From the NCBI GenBank assembly GCA_016712355.1, contig JADJRF010000005.1, positions 1,240,001-1,304,000 of the forward strand: DNA of 64,000 nucleotides. Direction: 5' to 3'. Of this stretch, positions 7,551-16,225 are shown piece by piece. The stretch is from Vampirovibrionales bacterium. GTDB taxonomy: Bacteria > Cyanobacteriota > Vampirovibrionia > Vampirovibrionales > Vampirovibrionaceae. The stretch's first letter is position 1; each line of letters starts with the position of its first letter. Under the pieces are notes generated by a model that ran no database searches, was not told the origin of the DNA, and saw only the letters and a list, made by a program, of their open reading frames with translations. A program made the position numbers and the translations under genes.

Positions 7551-8267
7551 TCAAATAATGCGATCGCGCAGCGCTTTGAGCGCGGCGCTGGTACGATCGT
7601 CCACATCGAGCTTCTGGTAAAGGTTCTTGAGATGGGTTTTGACCGTATTAGGGCTGACGACAAGCGTTTCCGCGATATCGGCGTTGTTTTTGCCCGCCGC
7701 GATCAGCCGCAGGACATCTAACTCACGCTCAGTCAGCATATCTGACGTACAGACGTCAGAATCGCCTTGACAAGGCTTGTCCCTCGAAGCGCTCAAATCG
7801 GGCGTTTCTGTCTGGGAAACGCTTTTTCGGATCAGGATGCCTGCAATCTTGGGATCGACGAAGCTTTCGCCTGCGGCGGTGCGGCGGATGACGGTGATCA
7901 GGGTTTCCGGCGAGGCGTCCTTGAGGCAATAGGCGTTAGCGCCGGCGCGGAAGGCGTCCAGAATATCCTCATCCGCCTCATGGCTGGTGAGCATAATGAT
8001 TTTAACCTCGGGGCGCTGGCGTCGGATGGTCTCTGTGGCGCGAATCCCGTCAAGAATGGGCATGCCGACGTCCATCAGAATGATATCCGGTGTCAGGCGC
8101 GCTGATAGGGCGATGGCTTCGCGGCCTTCCTCGGCCTCGCCTGCCACGCGCAGATCGGGGCCGCCCAGCCGGGTGATAGTCGTGCGCAGGGCTGAGCGCA
8201 CGAGCTTCTGGTCGTCGACAATCAACACGCGCAGGATGCGGCCTTGCGAGGCGTTTTCGCTGGTCAT
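7551..8267 (-). CDS. NarL/FixJ-family DNA-binding response regulator
   Basis: 238 residues. The receiver domain (about 12-130) has the acidic pair VDDQ, the phospho-acceptor in ILMDVGMP (Asp66), the switch threonine in MLTSHE and the lysine in CLKDAS. A variable linker (about 145-175) joins it to a LuxR-type helix-turn-helix (LTERELDVLRLIAAGKNN, then PNTVKTHLKNLYQKL). Its ATG overlaps the stop of the histidine kinase (ATGA, 8267-8264), so the two genes form a coupled two-component pair. NarL-type regulators usually pair with HisKA_3 kinases; this one pairs with a HisKA-type kinase. Targets are unknown. Confidence 0.93.
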   Translation of the reverse strand: MTSENASQGRILRVLIVDDQKLVRSALRTTITRLGGPDLRVAGEAEEGREAIALSARLTPDIILMDVGMPILDGIRATETIRRQRPEVKIIMLTSHEADEDILDAFRAGANAYCLKDASPETLITVIRRTAAGESFVDPKIAGILIRKSVSQTETPDLSASRDKPCQGDSDVCTSDMLTERELDVLRLIAAGKNNADIAETLVVSPNTVKTHLKNLYQKLDVDDRTSAALKALRDRII

Positions 8268-10135
8268 GAAGCGGTTTCCTCGGTGGGCGGCGGCGCGTCG
8301 TTTTCAGGCGTGCGGCGAGGCAACAGCAAATTCACCGATGATCCTTCGCCTTCGGTTGTTTCTACCCATAACGCGCCCCCATGCGCCGTCACTACCTGAT
8401 GACAGTTGTATAAGCCCAGTCCCATGCTAATGGGCGTGCGCCCACGATTGGCGATAAAGGGCGTAAACAGTCGGGGCAGATCCTCGACAGGGAATCCCAC
8501 GCCGCAGTCGCGTACGCGGGCCAGCACGCAACCGTGCGTCGTCAGCGCGTTCGTCAACGTCGCGTCGCGATAGCGGGGATCTGGACCAATCAGCTCGCCG
8601 AAGCTTTCTGCATCGATGATTTCGAATTCGATCCAGCCATGGCGCGGCGTATTGGCAATCGCATTGCCAATCAGATTGGTGAGGGCTCGGCGCAGCTCAT
8701 GGCGATCGGCCCAGACGTTGAGATCTCCGGCCTCACGCACGATCCGAAGATCCAGTTGCCGCGACTGGGCCAGCGACGCCAGCTCGGCCACCGCCTCTTG
8801 CGCCAGCGCCGGGAGATCCACGGTCTCAAAGCGCAGGCGCGCTTGAGACGATTCATAGCGATACACGTTGAGGATGCTGTTAACCAGTTGCAGATTCGCA
8901 TCGCTGGCGCTGGCCAGTGTCGTAAGCGCTTCGGCTTGTTCGGCGCTTAGATCGCCATAGGCGCCTTGCTGTAAATAGTGCAAGGTCTGCTTTTCGGCGA
9001 GTAGCGGGACTTTGAGGTCGTGTGTCAGGGTGGCGACGAACTCGTCCTTCATCCGATGCTCGTCGCGCAGGCGCTCCAGCAGGCGATTGAACGCTTTGGC
9101 CAGCGTGTTAATCTCGTGAACGCCCCGCACCTCAATGCGTCGGTCGAGGTCGCTGGCCCGATTGAGCGTCGTAACCTGACGCACCAGCGATAGCACGGGC
9201 AGCGTGATGCGCCGGGCGGCGAGAATCGCGACGGTGATGGAAAAGAGGAGGCCGGAGACGACAATGAGATACATGCCCAGATAGTAGCTGCCCATGGCGT
9301 TTTCAAAGGCTCGGGTCGGCAGAAACGCGATGATACGAGCGATTTTCTGGTTAGAGGCGTCGAAGGCGAAACGCTGGACGACGCGAACTTTTTGCTCACC
9401 GGCCATTATCAATGGGGCGTGGGGCGTGGGCTCTTCCGGCAAAGCTCTGAGCAGGGAGTGCTGCTCGGATCGCGATAATAGGGTCGTTTGCGCATCGCTG
9501 CGGGAGAGCCATTGAGGCTCGTCGGCGTCGAAAGGCTCCTGTAGAATCCACACGCCGCCGCCCAGTAAAGGGTCGGCGCGGTAGAGGTCTGCCAGAAAGG
9601 CTTCCGTCACCGGTTCAGCGAGTCCTACGCGCTGTAAACACGGCGTTTGACACGGCGAAAACCGAAATAGCGTGAGGTGATTGTCCCAAACGCCGGAAAA
9701 CGTTACGGCGTCTCCCCGTTGGCTGGGATCTTGCGTCAGCGTCAGCCCTGGCAGCTCCTGAATGGCGGCATCCAGCGGCATAGGCGTGGGCGTCAGGCCT
9801 GATGCGCGGCGTTTGGCCAGATCAATGATGATGGTACGCCTATTGGCGCGGGAAGACTCCTCGGCAGACGCCTCAGGCTGAGAGGATTCGGACTTTTGAA
9901 AGGCTGTTTGAAACGCTCTCTGGAGTGCGCCGTCGTTGCGCAGGGCCTCGCGCAGGGTCGTTTGATCGACCTGACTGCTCAACAGGTTCACTGTGAAAAT
10001 GATGATTGAGAGCAGTGGAATCGCCAGCACGATGACAAACAGCATCAGGAAGCGCGTGGTCAGCGTGTCCAGCGGCGTCGGGGCGTTTATGTCGTCGCGC
10101 AGGCGACGTTCACGGGGCAGCGGCGGTAAACGCAT
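8264..10135 (-). CDS. Membrane sensor histidine kinase with HAMP domain
   Basis: 623 residues from the ATG at 10135, preceded by GAGG about 7 bp upstream. Order: a first membrane segment (about 27-51), an extracytoplasmic sensor region of ~230 residues without a domain I recognise, a second membrane segment (about 285-307), HAMP (about 308-360), and a HisKA dimerisation domain with the phospho-acceptor in ATLTHDLKVPLL (His372). The HATPase domain has an N-box NLIGNAIANTPRHG, G1 DCGVGFP, an F-box LFTPF and G2 GLGLYNCHQVV. The sensor region has a CQTPC pair that might form a disulfide. It is co-translated with the downstream regulator. Signal unknown. Confidence 0.93.
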   Translation of the reverse strand: MRLPPLPRERRLRDDINAPTPLDTLTTRFLMLFVIVLAIPLLSIIIFTVNLLSSQVDQTTLREALRNDGALQRAFQTAFQKSESSQPEASAEESSRANRRTIIIDLAKRRASGLTPTPMPLDAAIQELPGLTLTQDPSQRGDAVTFSGVWDNHLTLFRFSPCQTPCLQRVGLAEPVTEAFLADLYRADPLLGGGVWILQEPFDADEPQWLSRSDAQTTLLSRSEQHSLLRALPEEPTPHAPLIMAGEQKVRVVQRFAFDASNQKIARIIAFLPTRAFENAMGSYYLGMYLIVVSGLLFSITVAILAARRITLPVLSLVRQVTTLNRASDLDRRIEVRGVHEINTLAKAFNRLLERLRDEHRMKDEFVATLTHDLKVPLLAEKQTLHYLQQGAYGDLSAEQAEALTTLASASDANLQLVNSILNVYRYESSQARLRFETVDLPALAQEAVAELASLAQSRQLDLRIVREAGDLNVWADRHELRRALTNLIGNAIANTPRHGWIEFEIIDAESFGELIGPDPRYRDATLTNALTTHGCVLARVRDCGVGFPVEDLPRLFTPFIANRGRTPISMGLGLYNCHQVVTAHGGALWVETTEGEGSSVNLLLPRRTPENDAPPPTEETAS

Positions 10136-10256
10136 CAAAGGCCCTCATCCCCGCGGAATAGGCGTTTTTGCGGGGTTCTGGCCTTATTGTAGAAGCTGGA
10201 CTGCTGTCGCCGCGCCCTCTAAATGGTGTCGTTCAGGCGGCGGATTTTACCGCTCC

Positions 10257-10556
10257 CTAGCGCCGGAAGTCCGAGGCGCGAATCTCATGGAGCCAGCGCG
10301 AGAATCGCCAGTTGTCGTAGCTGCGGCAATAGGCATAAAGCGCCTTCAGTAAGCGGTTTCCGCTGTGGGATCGCCCGCAAAACCAGCGTTGCCCGTTCAC
10401 CTGGGTGCGCGCAATCTCGGTGTGAATCACGTGCCCCACCGGATCTTCTGGCGGAAAATCCAGAATGTCCGACAGCCAGCGATGTAGCGCCTCTTCTGGC
10501 TTTTCACCGGAAGACGGGCGGCGCTTGAGTTCTTCGCTGAATGCTTCAATAATCAC
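10257..10556 (-). CDS. Small hypothetical protein
   Basis: 99 residues starting at a GTG; no domain recognised. It is hydrophilic and rich in Arg, Trp and His, with motifs such as FPPEDPVGHVIHTEIART and WFSRW-like aromatic clusters (YDNWRFSRWLHEI). It lies downstream of the rpe/secreted-protein genes on the same strand, about 95 bp after the latter, so it may be the third gene of that unit. The opposite-strand frames over this stretch look less protein-like. There is no clear ribosome binding site for the GTG, so start and reality are moderately uncertain. Confidence 0.5.
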   Translation of the reverse strand: MIIEAFSEELKRRPSSGEKPEEALHRWLSDILDFPPEDPVGHVIHTEIARTQVNGQRWFCGRSHSGNRLLKALYAYCRSYDNWRFSRWLHEIRASDFRR

Positions 10557-10650
10557 GGGTATTGGCGCTTGAGGGGCGTTGGGGGGAATCGGCTGGCGGC
10601 GTTATTTGTAAGACGATCTATTGTAGCAAAGGTGTGGGGCCGTCAGGTAA

Positions 10651-11502
10651 TCAGGATCCGGCGGGCGCCGCTTGCCACGCAGGCGACTGCAGCGGGGGCA
10701 GCGCATCCGGCGTCGCCGTCTCCGGGCCATGGGCGGGTAATGCGCCGGGCAGGCGACTCGCAGCGTCGGGAGGTGATAGCGGGCTGCTGTAGATTCGGTC
10801 CTTATAATAGAAGCGCAGCAGCGGCCCCTCGTCGCTTTGTTCGATGCGCGCAAACGGCCGCCGCGCCGAGGGCTCTCCCGGCTGGGGGCTGTAGACGGCC
10901 ACGCGATCGATTGGCAGGACCGCCGCTACGCGCCCTTGCCGGGTCAAGACCAGCGTCGAATGCGCAGGCGCTGCCGTTTTGACATTGCCAGAACTCTGAG
11001 ATGACGAGGCCGAAACCGTCGGCGCGTGCGCCGGGGCGTTATAAAACGGTCCATGTACGCGTCGCGAGCCCGACGCGTCGTCGCCCAGCGAGGCGAGATA
11101 ATAGCCCTTGCTCAGGGCGTGCGAGCCCGCGCGCCAATCGAGCTGGCACTGGAGCAGGGCGTCGGGGGAGTATCGCCGGGCTTTGCCCGCGCTTTGAAGA
11201 TCGCGGCGATCGACCTCATCGCCCAAGCGGTTCAGATCGCGATGAGACGGGATGTAATACAGCCGCTCTTCTTTCGGGATACCGGACTTGCCCTCTGATG
11301 ATCCTTTGTCGGGAATCTCCCATCCCAAGCCGGTGACCCCCTGCGTCATATTATTATCCCAGATGCCGCGTCGAGTGGTGGCTTCCAGCTCATTGCGCGG
11401 TGGATCTGCCCATCCGGCGGCTGGAAGCGCGGTCGAGACGAATGTATACGCGAGCGCCGACCGTAGAAGCCATAAAGAGGCAGATCTGGCTGAGCATCTC
11501 AC
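10651..11502 (-). CDS. Secreted hypothetical protein
   Basis: 283 residues of unknown function. The start is placed at the GTG at 11502 because GGAGGA sits 9 bp upstream and the frame before it runs through rpe. Residues 1-32 look like a signal peptide: basic start, LWLLRSALAYTFVSTALPA core and a likely cleavage after AAGWA. The mature part contains Tyr-rich segments (ERLYYIPSHRDLNRLGDEVDRRD; GYYLASLGDD), a Ser/Ala-rich linker, and a C-terminal section with VLTRQGRVAAVLPIDRVAVYSP and LLRFYYKDRIY. It follows rpe by 40 bp and is probably co-transcribed. Likely periplasmic or envelope-associated. Confidence 0.7.
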   Translation of the reverse strand: MRCSARSASLWLLRSALAYTFVSTALPAAGWADPPRNELEATTRRGIWDNNMTQGVTGLGWEIPDKGSSEGKSGIPKEERLYYIPSHRDLNRLGDEVDRRDLQSAGKARRYSPDALLQCQLDWRAGSHALSKGYYLASLGDDASGSRRVHGPFYNAPAHAPTVSASSSQSSGNVKTAAPAHSTLVLTRQGRVAAVLPIDRVAVYSPQPGEPSARRPFARIEQSDEGPLLRFYYKDRIYSSPLSPPDAASRLPGALPAHGPETATPDALPPLQSPAWQAAPAGS

Positions 11503-11542
11503 AGGGCAGGGTCCTCCGGGCAGAAAACACGAAGGCGAGGCG

Positions 11543-12220
11543 CTATCCGGCGCGCAGCGCGGCGATGGCTTGCGCCATATCGCTGGCGCCAAAAACCGCC
11601 GAGCCAGCCACCAACACGTTGGCGCCTGCCTGCAGGACATCATGCGCGTTTTTGGGCGAAATGCCGCCATCCACTTCGAGGAAAACGGGACGGGCGCCGA
11701 TCATGGTTTTGAGGCGGGCGATTTTGCTCACGCTGCCCGGAATGAAGCGCTGGCCCCCGAAGCCCGGATTAACCGACATCACCAGCGCCAAATCTATGGA
11801 GTCGATCACTTCTTCCACCGCGCTGAGCGGCGTTGCGGGATTCAGTGATACGCCAGCGAGCGCGCCCAGTTCGCGAATACTCTCCAGCGTGCGGTGCAGA
11901 TGTCGACAGGCCTCGGCATGCACGGTGATAATATCCGCGCCCGCGTCACGATAGGCCTTGAGCGATAGCTCGGGTCGTTCGATCATCAGGTGGACGTCAA
12001 ACGGCAGGCGGCTGACGCTGCGCAGGCGCTCAATAATCGGCGGGCCCAGCGTGAGGTTCGGCACAAAGCGCCCATCCATTACGTCCAGATGGATCCAGTC
12101 GGCGCCGGCGGCCTCCAGGGCGGCCAGAGCGTCGGCAAGGCGAGCGAAATCCGCCGAGAGAATCGACGGGGCGATTCGCCGCTGGCCGGGCGATAGTACA
12201 AGGGCGGGCGAGCGCGTCAT
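11543..12220 (-). CDS. rpe: Ribulose-phosphate 3-epimerase
   Basis: Interconverts ribulose 5-phosphate and xylulose 5-phosphate in the pentose phosphate pathway. 225 residues, a TIM barrel with the usual motifs: APSILSADF near the N-terminus, HLDVMDGRFVPN with metal-binding His/Asp, FDVHLMIE, MSVNPGFGGQ and VDGGI, plus the phosphate-binding AGSAVFG at the end. A longer frame extends upstream, but family similarity begins just after the ATG at 12220, and the extension would run antisense through the divergent peptidase gene. Only 24 bp separate the two divergent start codons, so their promoters must overlap each other or the neighbouring coding sequence. Confidence 0.93.
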   Translation of the reverse strand: MTRSPALVLSPGQRRIAPSILSADFARLADALAALEAAGADWIHLDVMDGRFVPNLTLGPPIIERLRSVSRLPFDVHLMIERPELSLKAYRDAGADIITVHAEACRHLHRTLESIRELGALAGVSLNPATPLSAVEEVIDSIDLALVMSVNPGFGGQRFIPGSVSKIARLKTMIGARPVFLEVDGGISPKNAHDVLQAGANVLVAGSAVFGASDMAQAIAALRAG

Positions 12221-12244
12221 GGCTGCGATGATATCATAGGAAGC

Positions 12245-12988
12245 ATGAGGCGTCAGCGCGAATTGAATCCAATTGCCACTCAGGATGTCACGTGTGTTGA
12301 GCGGACGCTCGGCGCGTCGGTTCAGGGTCGGCCGGTGACAGCAGTTGTCTTTTCCGCGCCTGGCGTCGTGGATTACACGCCGTGGGATACGCTGTTTATT
12401 GGGGCGTTTCATGGCGATGAGGGCCCAAGCGCTGACCTGATGCGCGACTGGATTGACTGGCTTTGCTCAGATGCGGCGCCGTTAGCCCGTCTGACGGCGC
12501 GCGGCCCACTGGGCGTTATCGCGGTGGCGAATCCCGACGGGCTGGCGGCGCAGACCCGCGTCAATGCGCGCGGCGTGGATCTCAACCGTAACTATCCTAC
12601 GCGCAATTGGGCCCCCGGCGAAGACGATACGCCTTATTACACCGGCCCGGAGCCCGCCAGCGAGCCTGAAACCCGTCTGCTGATCGCGCTGATAGACGCC
12701 ATCCGCCCGCGCAAGATTATTTCCGTACATACGCCCTATCGGGTCGTTAATTATGACGGACCCGCCGAAGCGCTGGCAAAGGCCATGGGCGAAGCCAATG
12801 GCTATCCGGTTGTTGCCGATATTGGCTACCCGACGCCCGGTTCGTTCGGGGCGTATTGGGGCATTGAGCGACAGATTTCGGTGATCACGCTGGAACTGCC
12901 TGAAGATCTCCCGCTGGAGACGCGTCGTGAGATTATTTTACGAGATAATCTGTCTGCGCTGATTGTAGCTGCTGAGTTTGAGGGATGA
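12245..12988 (+). CDS. M14-family zinc peptidase, MpaA-like murein peptide amidase
   Basis: 247 residues. Zinc ligands of the M14 carboxypeptidase fold are visible: HGDE (His56, Glu59) and SVHTPY (His162); the general base is probably Glu217 in TLELPE. Between them, ANPDGL and RVNARGVDLNRNYPTRNW match the MpaA subgroup, which cleaves the gamma-D-glutamyl-diaminopimelate bond of released murein peptides during cell-wall recycling. There is no signal peptide, consistent with cytoplasmic recycling. It is transcribed divergently from rpe and followed after 64 bp by the CDGSH gene. Substrate assignment rests on subgroup motifs; other M14 deacylases cannot be excluded. Confidence 0.85.
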   Translation: MRRQRELNPIATQDVTCVERTLGASVQGRPVTAVVFSAPGVVDYTPWDTLFIGAFHGDEGPSADLMRDWIDWLCSDAAPLARLTARGPLGVIAVANPDGLAAQTRVNARGVDLNRNYPTRNWAPGEDDTPYYTGPEPASEPETRLLIALIDAIRPRKIISVHTPYRVVNYDGPAEALAKAMGEANGYPVVADIGYPTPGSFGAYWGIERQISVITLELPEDLPLETRREIILRDNLSALIVAAEFEG

Positions 12989-13052
12989 TGTTTTTCTGAA
13001 AACGCATTTTTATCCTGATTCAAGCACTTGTCTAAAAAGAGGAAACCCTGTG

Positions 13053-13247
13053 ATGGAAAGCGAAAAAACCACTCTGAAACTGCTGCCGAATGGCCCGATT
13101 CTGGTCTCGGGCGGTTTTGAGCTGCTGGGGGCCGATGGCGCGCCGGTTGCGCTCGACAAGCCGACGGTTGCGCTGTGTCGCTGCGGGGCCTCCGCCAGGA
13201 ATCCTTTTTGCGATGGAGCTCATGCTCGCGTCGGATTTAAAGGGTAG
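13053..13247 (+). CDS. CDGSH-type iron-sulfur protein
   Basis: 64 residues from the ATG at 13053, preceded by AGAGGAAA. The C-terminal CRCGASARNPFCDGAH gives the three-Cys-one-His ligand set of CDGSH (mitoNEET-like) 2Fe-2S proteins, with Ala in place of the usual Ser. The N-terminal part (LKLLPNGPILVSGGFELLGADG) matches small bacterial stand-alone CDGSH proteins, in which a beta-sheet half precedes the cluster site. Role: probably redox or cluster transfer in the cytosol. The next gene, 37 bp downstream, encodes a DoxX protein, also linked to redox in other bacteria. A longer start at 12978 would overlap the peptidase gene and is not preferred. Confidence 0.9.
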   Translation: MESEKTTLKLLPNGPILVSGGFELLGADGAPVALDKPTVALCRCGASARNPFCDGAHARVGFKG

Positions 13248-13284
13248 CGTTAAGCCGGATTTCATCCAATCGGAGGCTTTTACC

Positions 13285-13740
13285 ATGATTCCCTCTGTTC
13301 TCACGCGGTATTACGCTCCGGCGACGCATCCCGATGCCGCGTCCTGGGGCTTGCTGGCCGTGCGATTGACGATGGGCGCCGCCTTTGCGCTGCATGGCGT
13401 CGGTAAAATCGCTGACCCCATGGGCTGGATGGGCCCGGATGCCGCAGTGCCCGGAGTTTTTCAGGCCTTGGCGGCCGTTGCCGAGTTCGGCGGCGGCATT
13501 GCGTTGATGCTGGGCTTGTTGACGCCGCTGGCGGCCTTCGGCATCCTGTGCACGATGACGGTTGCGCTTGGGATGGTCCATTTCCCTGCGCATCATGCAT
13601 TTGTCGGCGCCACGCCGGGGGAGCCTGCTTTTGAGCTGCCGCTCATCTACTGGGCTCTTGCCCTGCTGTTAATGCTGGTCGGTCCCGGGCGGTATGCGCT
13701 GGATGCCTTTTTATTTCGGCCGCGCTCTGCGTCTTTTTAA
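13285..13740 (+). CDS. DoxX-family membrane protein
   Basis: 151 residues. CGGAGG 8 bp before the ATG at 13285 fixes the start. Four hydrophobic segments are evident: about 22-40, 58-75, 79-100 and 118-137. The first contains RLTMGAAFALHGVGKI and the second AVAEFGGGIALMLGLLTPLA, matching DoxX signatures (a Gly/His-containing first helix, then EFxGGxxLxxGLxTP). DoxX proteins sit in the cytoplasmic membrane and are associated with quinone or thiosulfate redox or oxidative-stress complexes; the precise activity here is unknown. Likely co-transcribed with the CDGSH gene. Confidence 0.88.
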   Translation: MIPSVLTRYYAPATHPDAASWGLLAVRLTMGAAFALHGVGKIADPMGWMGPDAAVPGVFQALAAVAEFGGGIALMLGLLTPLAAFGILCTMTVALGMVHFPAHHAFVGATPGEPAFELPLIYWALALLLMLVGPGRYALDAFLFRPRSASF

Positions 13741-13985
13741 GACGCGCCGCTGTGGTGATTGGCGAGGGCTGGGACTCCTGTTATGCCGTTTGTGGGGTCT
13801 GTACACTGGTTGCAGGCGTCTGGCGACGCGGGCGTGCGGGTTGAATTCACGCCGCCTCTGACTTAAGATGACGCCAATTTATGTATGGGTTAGGCGACTC
13901 TGCCCCTTCGCATCAAGCAGCATGCGCAGGCTCAGAAAGCAGCCGACACGCGTCGCGTCAAGTTAAACAGGAAACCACTACCGTG

Positions 13986-15086
13986 ATGAAGAAGCGACTG
14001 ATGGTCATGACCGGCGGGGGCGATTGCCCCGGACTCAACGCCGTAATTCGGGCCGTCGTGAAACGGATGGATCGCGAAAAAGACTGGGAAGTGCTCGGCA
14101 GCATCGAGGCCTTTAACGGCGTGCTGCGCGATCCGCCCCAGGTCGTGCGCCTGACGACGCGCGACGTGTCGGGAATTCATATTCGCGGGGGCACCATTCT
14201 TAAGACCACCAACAAGGGCGGCCCCTATGCCTGGCCGGTTCAGCAGGAAGACGGCTCGTGGATCACCGTCGATCGCTCCCAGGAGTTGATTGACCGCTTG
14301 CGCGACATGCTGCACGTGGAATGCGTCCTCAGCATTGGCGGCGAAGGGTCGATGTCGATTGCCCAGCAACTGACTGACCGCGGGGTCAATCTCATCGGCA
14401 TCCCCAAAACTATCGACAACGATTTGTCAGCGACGGATGTGACATTTGGCTTTCAGACGGCTGTCGAGATCGCAACCGATGCGGTCGATAAGCTCGTGAC
14501 GACTGCCGCCAGCCACAACCGCCTGATGATCCTGGAAGTCATGGGCCGCTATGCGGGCTGGATCGCGCTGAGCGCTGCCATCGCCGGCGGCGCGGACGTC
14601 TGCCTGATCCCTGAAATCCCGTACGACATTAACAAGGTGATCGACAAGATCAACGCGCGGATGGGTGACGGGCGCGGCTTTGCGATTGTCGTGATTTCCG
14701 AGGGAGCCAAGCCCATCGATGGCGAAATCCTCTCGCACAAAAGCGATCAGGTCGGCTACCATAACGAGTTGCTCGGCGGCGTCGGTCAACAGCTGCTGTC
14801 TCAAATCAAGGAGCGCGGCCTGAACGTCGAAGGTCGGGTCACGATTTTGGGTCACTTGCAGCGCGGCGGCACCCCTACCGGCTACGATCGCATTCTTGCG
14901 ACGCAATTCGGGGTGAAGGCCGCCGAACTGGCGCTTGCGGGCGAGTATGGCAAGATGGTGGCCTATCGTACGCCACACGTCACGGCAGTCCCGTTCTCAG
15001 AGGCCATCGAAAAATATAACTACGTGGCGGTGGATCACGATCTGGTCAGTGCGGCGCGCGGCGTGGATATCGCGCTGGGCGACTAG
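13986..15086 (+). CDS. pfkA: 6-phosphofructokinase, mixed-signature (group III-like)
   Basis: Phosphorylates fructose 6-phosphate in glycolysis. 366 residues from the ATG at 13986; the GTG just before it is an equal alternative. Motifs: TGGGDCPGLNAVIR at the N-terminus, SIGGEGSMSIA, PKTIDNDLSATD, MEVMGRYAGWIAL-type sugar-binding segment and LGHLQRGG near the end. In E. coli numbering the residue after the acidic position of GGxG is Gly (ATP type), but the residue before TIDND is Lys (PPi type). This Gly/Lys combination and GGEG occur in actinobacterial ATP-dependent enzymes, so ATP is the likelier donor. It appears monocistronic; a strong hairpin lies 47 bp downstream. Confidence 0.92.
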   Translation: MKKRLMVMTGGGDCPGLNAVIRAVVKRMDREKDWEVLGSIEAFNGVLRDPPQVVRLTTRDVSGIHIRGGTILKTTNKGGPYAWPVQQEDGSWITVDRSQELIDRLRDMLHVECVLSIGGEGSMSIAQQLTDRGVNLIGIPKTIDNDLSATDVTFGFQTAVEIATDAVDKLVTTAASHNRLMILEVMGRYAGWIALSAAIAGGADVCLIPEIPYDINKVIDKINARMGDGRGFAIVVISEGAKPIDGEILSHKSDQVGYHNELLGGVGQQLLSQIKERGLNVEGRVTILGHLQRGGTPTGYDRILATQFGVKAAELALAGEYGKMVAYRTPHVTAVPFSEAIEKYNYVAVDHDLVSAARGVDIALGD

Positions 15087-15132
15087 TCCTCTGATCGAGG
15101 CCGCTTGCGGTTCTATTCTTTTAAAAAGCTAA

Positions 15133-15169
15133 AAACGCCCCTTTTTCTCGGTGAGAACAAGGGGCGTTT
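15133..15169 (-). terminator. Rho-independent terminator, probably bidirectional
   Basis: An 11-bp perfect stem AAACGCCCCTT / AAGGGGCGTTT. Read on the minus strand it is followed by TTTTTAGCTTTTT, so it fits the end of the sugar transferase gene (stop at 15253). It also lies 47 bp downstream of pfk on the plus strand. Confidence 0.8.
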
Positions 15170-15252
15170 GGTATAGAAAGCGGCGATGATGCGCCGAGGA
15201 ACGCTCGCTGCCGTTGCGTCATCAAAACGCGGGCCCTTTAAATGCGTCCCGC

Positions 15253-15987
15253 CTAGCGGGCGCCTTTTCGCAGCAGCACGGCGGGCAGCGTCCAGCCGAG
15301 GATTTTAATGTCTTCCCACAGCGTCCAGCGCTGCAGGTAACCAAGCTCTAATTCGCAGAGGCGCTGAAAACTGGCGTCTGAGCGGCCTTTGACCTGCCAG
15401 ATTCCCGTAATGCCGGGGAGTACCTGAAACCGAAGCGTGTACGGCGCGCGGAATAAACCGCTCTCATCCGGCGGCAGGGGACGCGGGCCGACCAGGCTCA
15501 TATCGCCGCACAAGACATTGACCAGTTGCGGGAGTTCATCGAGGCTGGTGGCGCGCAGAAAACGCCCCAGCGGCGTGACGCGCGGGTCGTCGGCCAGCTT
15601 GAAGAGTTCTCCCGTCAGATTCGCTTCTGCGCGCAGCGCATCGCGCGCGGCGTCGGCGTCAACGCGCATCGTCCGAAACTTAAGCATGTGAAAGGGCGCA
15701 TAATGCCGCCCAATGCGAGGGCTGCGGTAAAACACGGGGCCGGGCGTCGCAATTGCGATGGCCAGCGCAATAAAGGCCATTGCTGGCGCGGCGGCCAATA
15801 ATAATGCGGCCGCCAGCAGGCGATCGCCTGCGTTCTTGAGGGCCTGCTGGGCTTGCGCAAGCGTACGGCGGCGAATGCGCCAGAAGGCAAGTTCCGTCGC
15901 GCTATCGGCCGGCGCATGCGGCGAAAGCGGCGGTGAAAACGGACGGGTGGCAGAGGCAGTGAGAGAAAACGTCAGCGGTTCCAGCAT
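15253..15987 (-). CDS. Polyprenyl-phosphate sugar phosphotransferase (bacterial sugar transferase)
   Basis: Initiates an undecaprenyl-linked glycan by moving a sugar-1-phosphate onto the lipid carrier at the inner face of the membrane. 244 residues: a ~50-residue N-terminal region, one hydrophobic segment (about 56-83, LLAAALLLAAAPAMAFIALAIAIA), then the catalytic domain with GPVFYRSPRIGR, MLKFRTMRVDAD, SLDELPQLVNVLCGDMSLVGPRP and LPGITGIWQVKGRS. It is the short monotopic form without the N-terminal multi-helix region of WcaJ-like enzymes. Sugar specificity cannot be read from sequence. The GT2/methyltransferase/GT39 cluster 2 kb away may act on the same glycan. Confidence 0.92.
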   Translation of the reverse strand: MLEPLTFSLTASATRPFSPPLSPHAPADSATELAFWRIRRRTLAQAQQALKNAGDRLLAAALLLAAAPAMAFIALAIAIATPGPVFYRSPRIGRHYAPFHMLKFRTMRVDADAARDALRAEANLTGELFKLADDPRVTPLGRFLRATSLDELPQLVNVLCGDMSLVGPRPLPPDESGLFRAPYTLRFQVLPGITGIWQVKGRSDASFQRLCELELGYLQRWTLWEDIKILGWTLPAVLLRKGAR

Positions 15988-16106
15988 CAGATGAGTCCAT
16001 TCTGCATGAAAAACGGGCGCATGATTTCAATATTTAATATATACAACTAAACCTTTGCCCGCTGTAGAATTGCTTTCTTCGGCCCTCATGTTACAAAGCG
16101 TATCGG

Positions 16107-16134
16107 TTTGCGCGTCGGGGAATCAGGGTATAAT
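16107..16134 (+). promoter_or_regulatory. Sigma70-type promoter for the STAS gene
   Basis: TTTGCG (16107-16112), 16-bp spacer and a perfect TATAAT (16129-16134), about 90 bp upstream of the STAS start codon. The -35 is imperfect. Confidence 0.6.
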
Positions 16135-16225
16135 AAGGGCGGTACGAGGCGTGCCGACGGCCAGAGGCGCGCTGCGGTCCCTGGCGCTGCGGCTATTCTT
16201 CTTATAGAGAGGCTTTTCCCCGATT

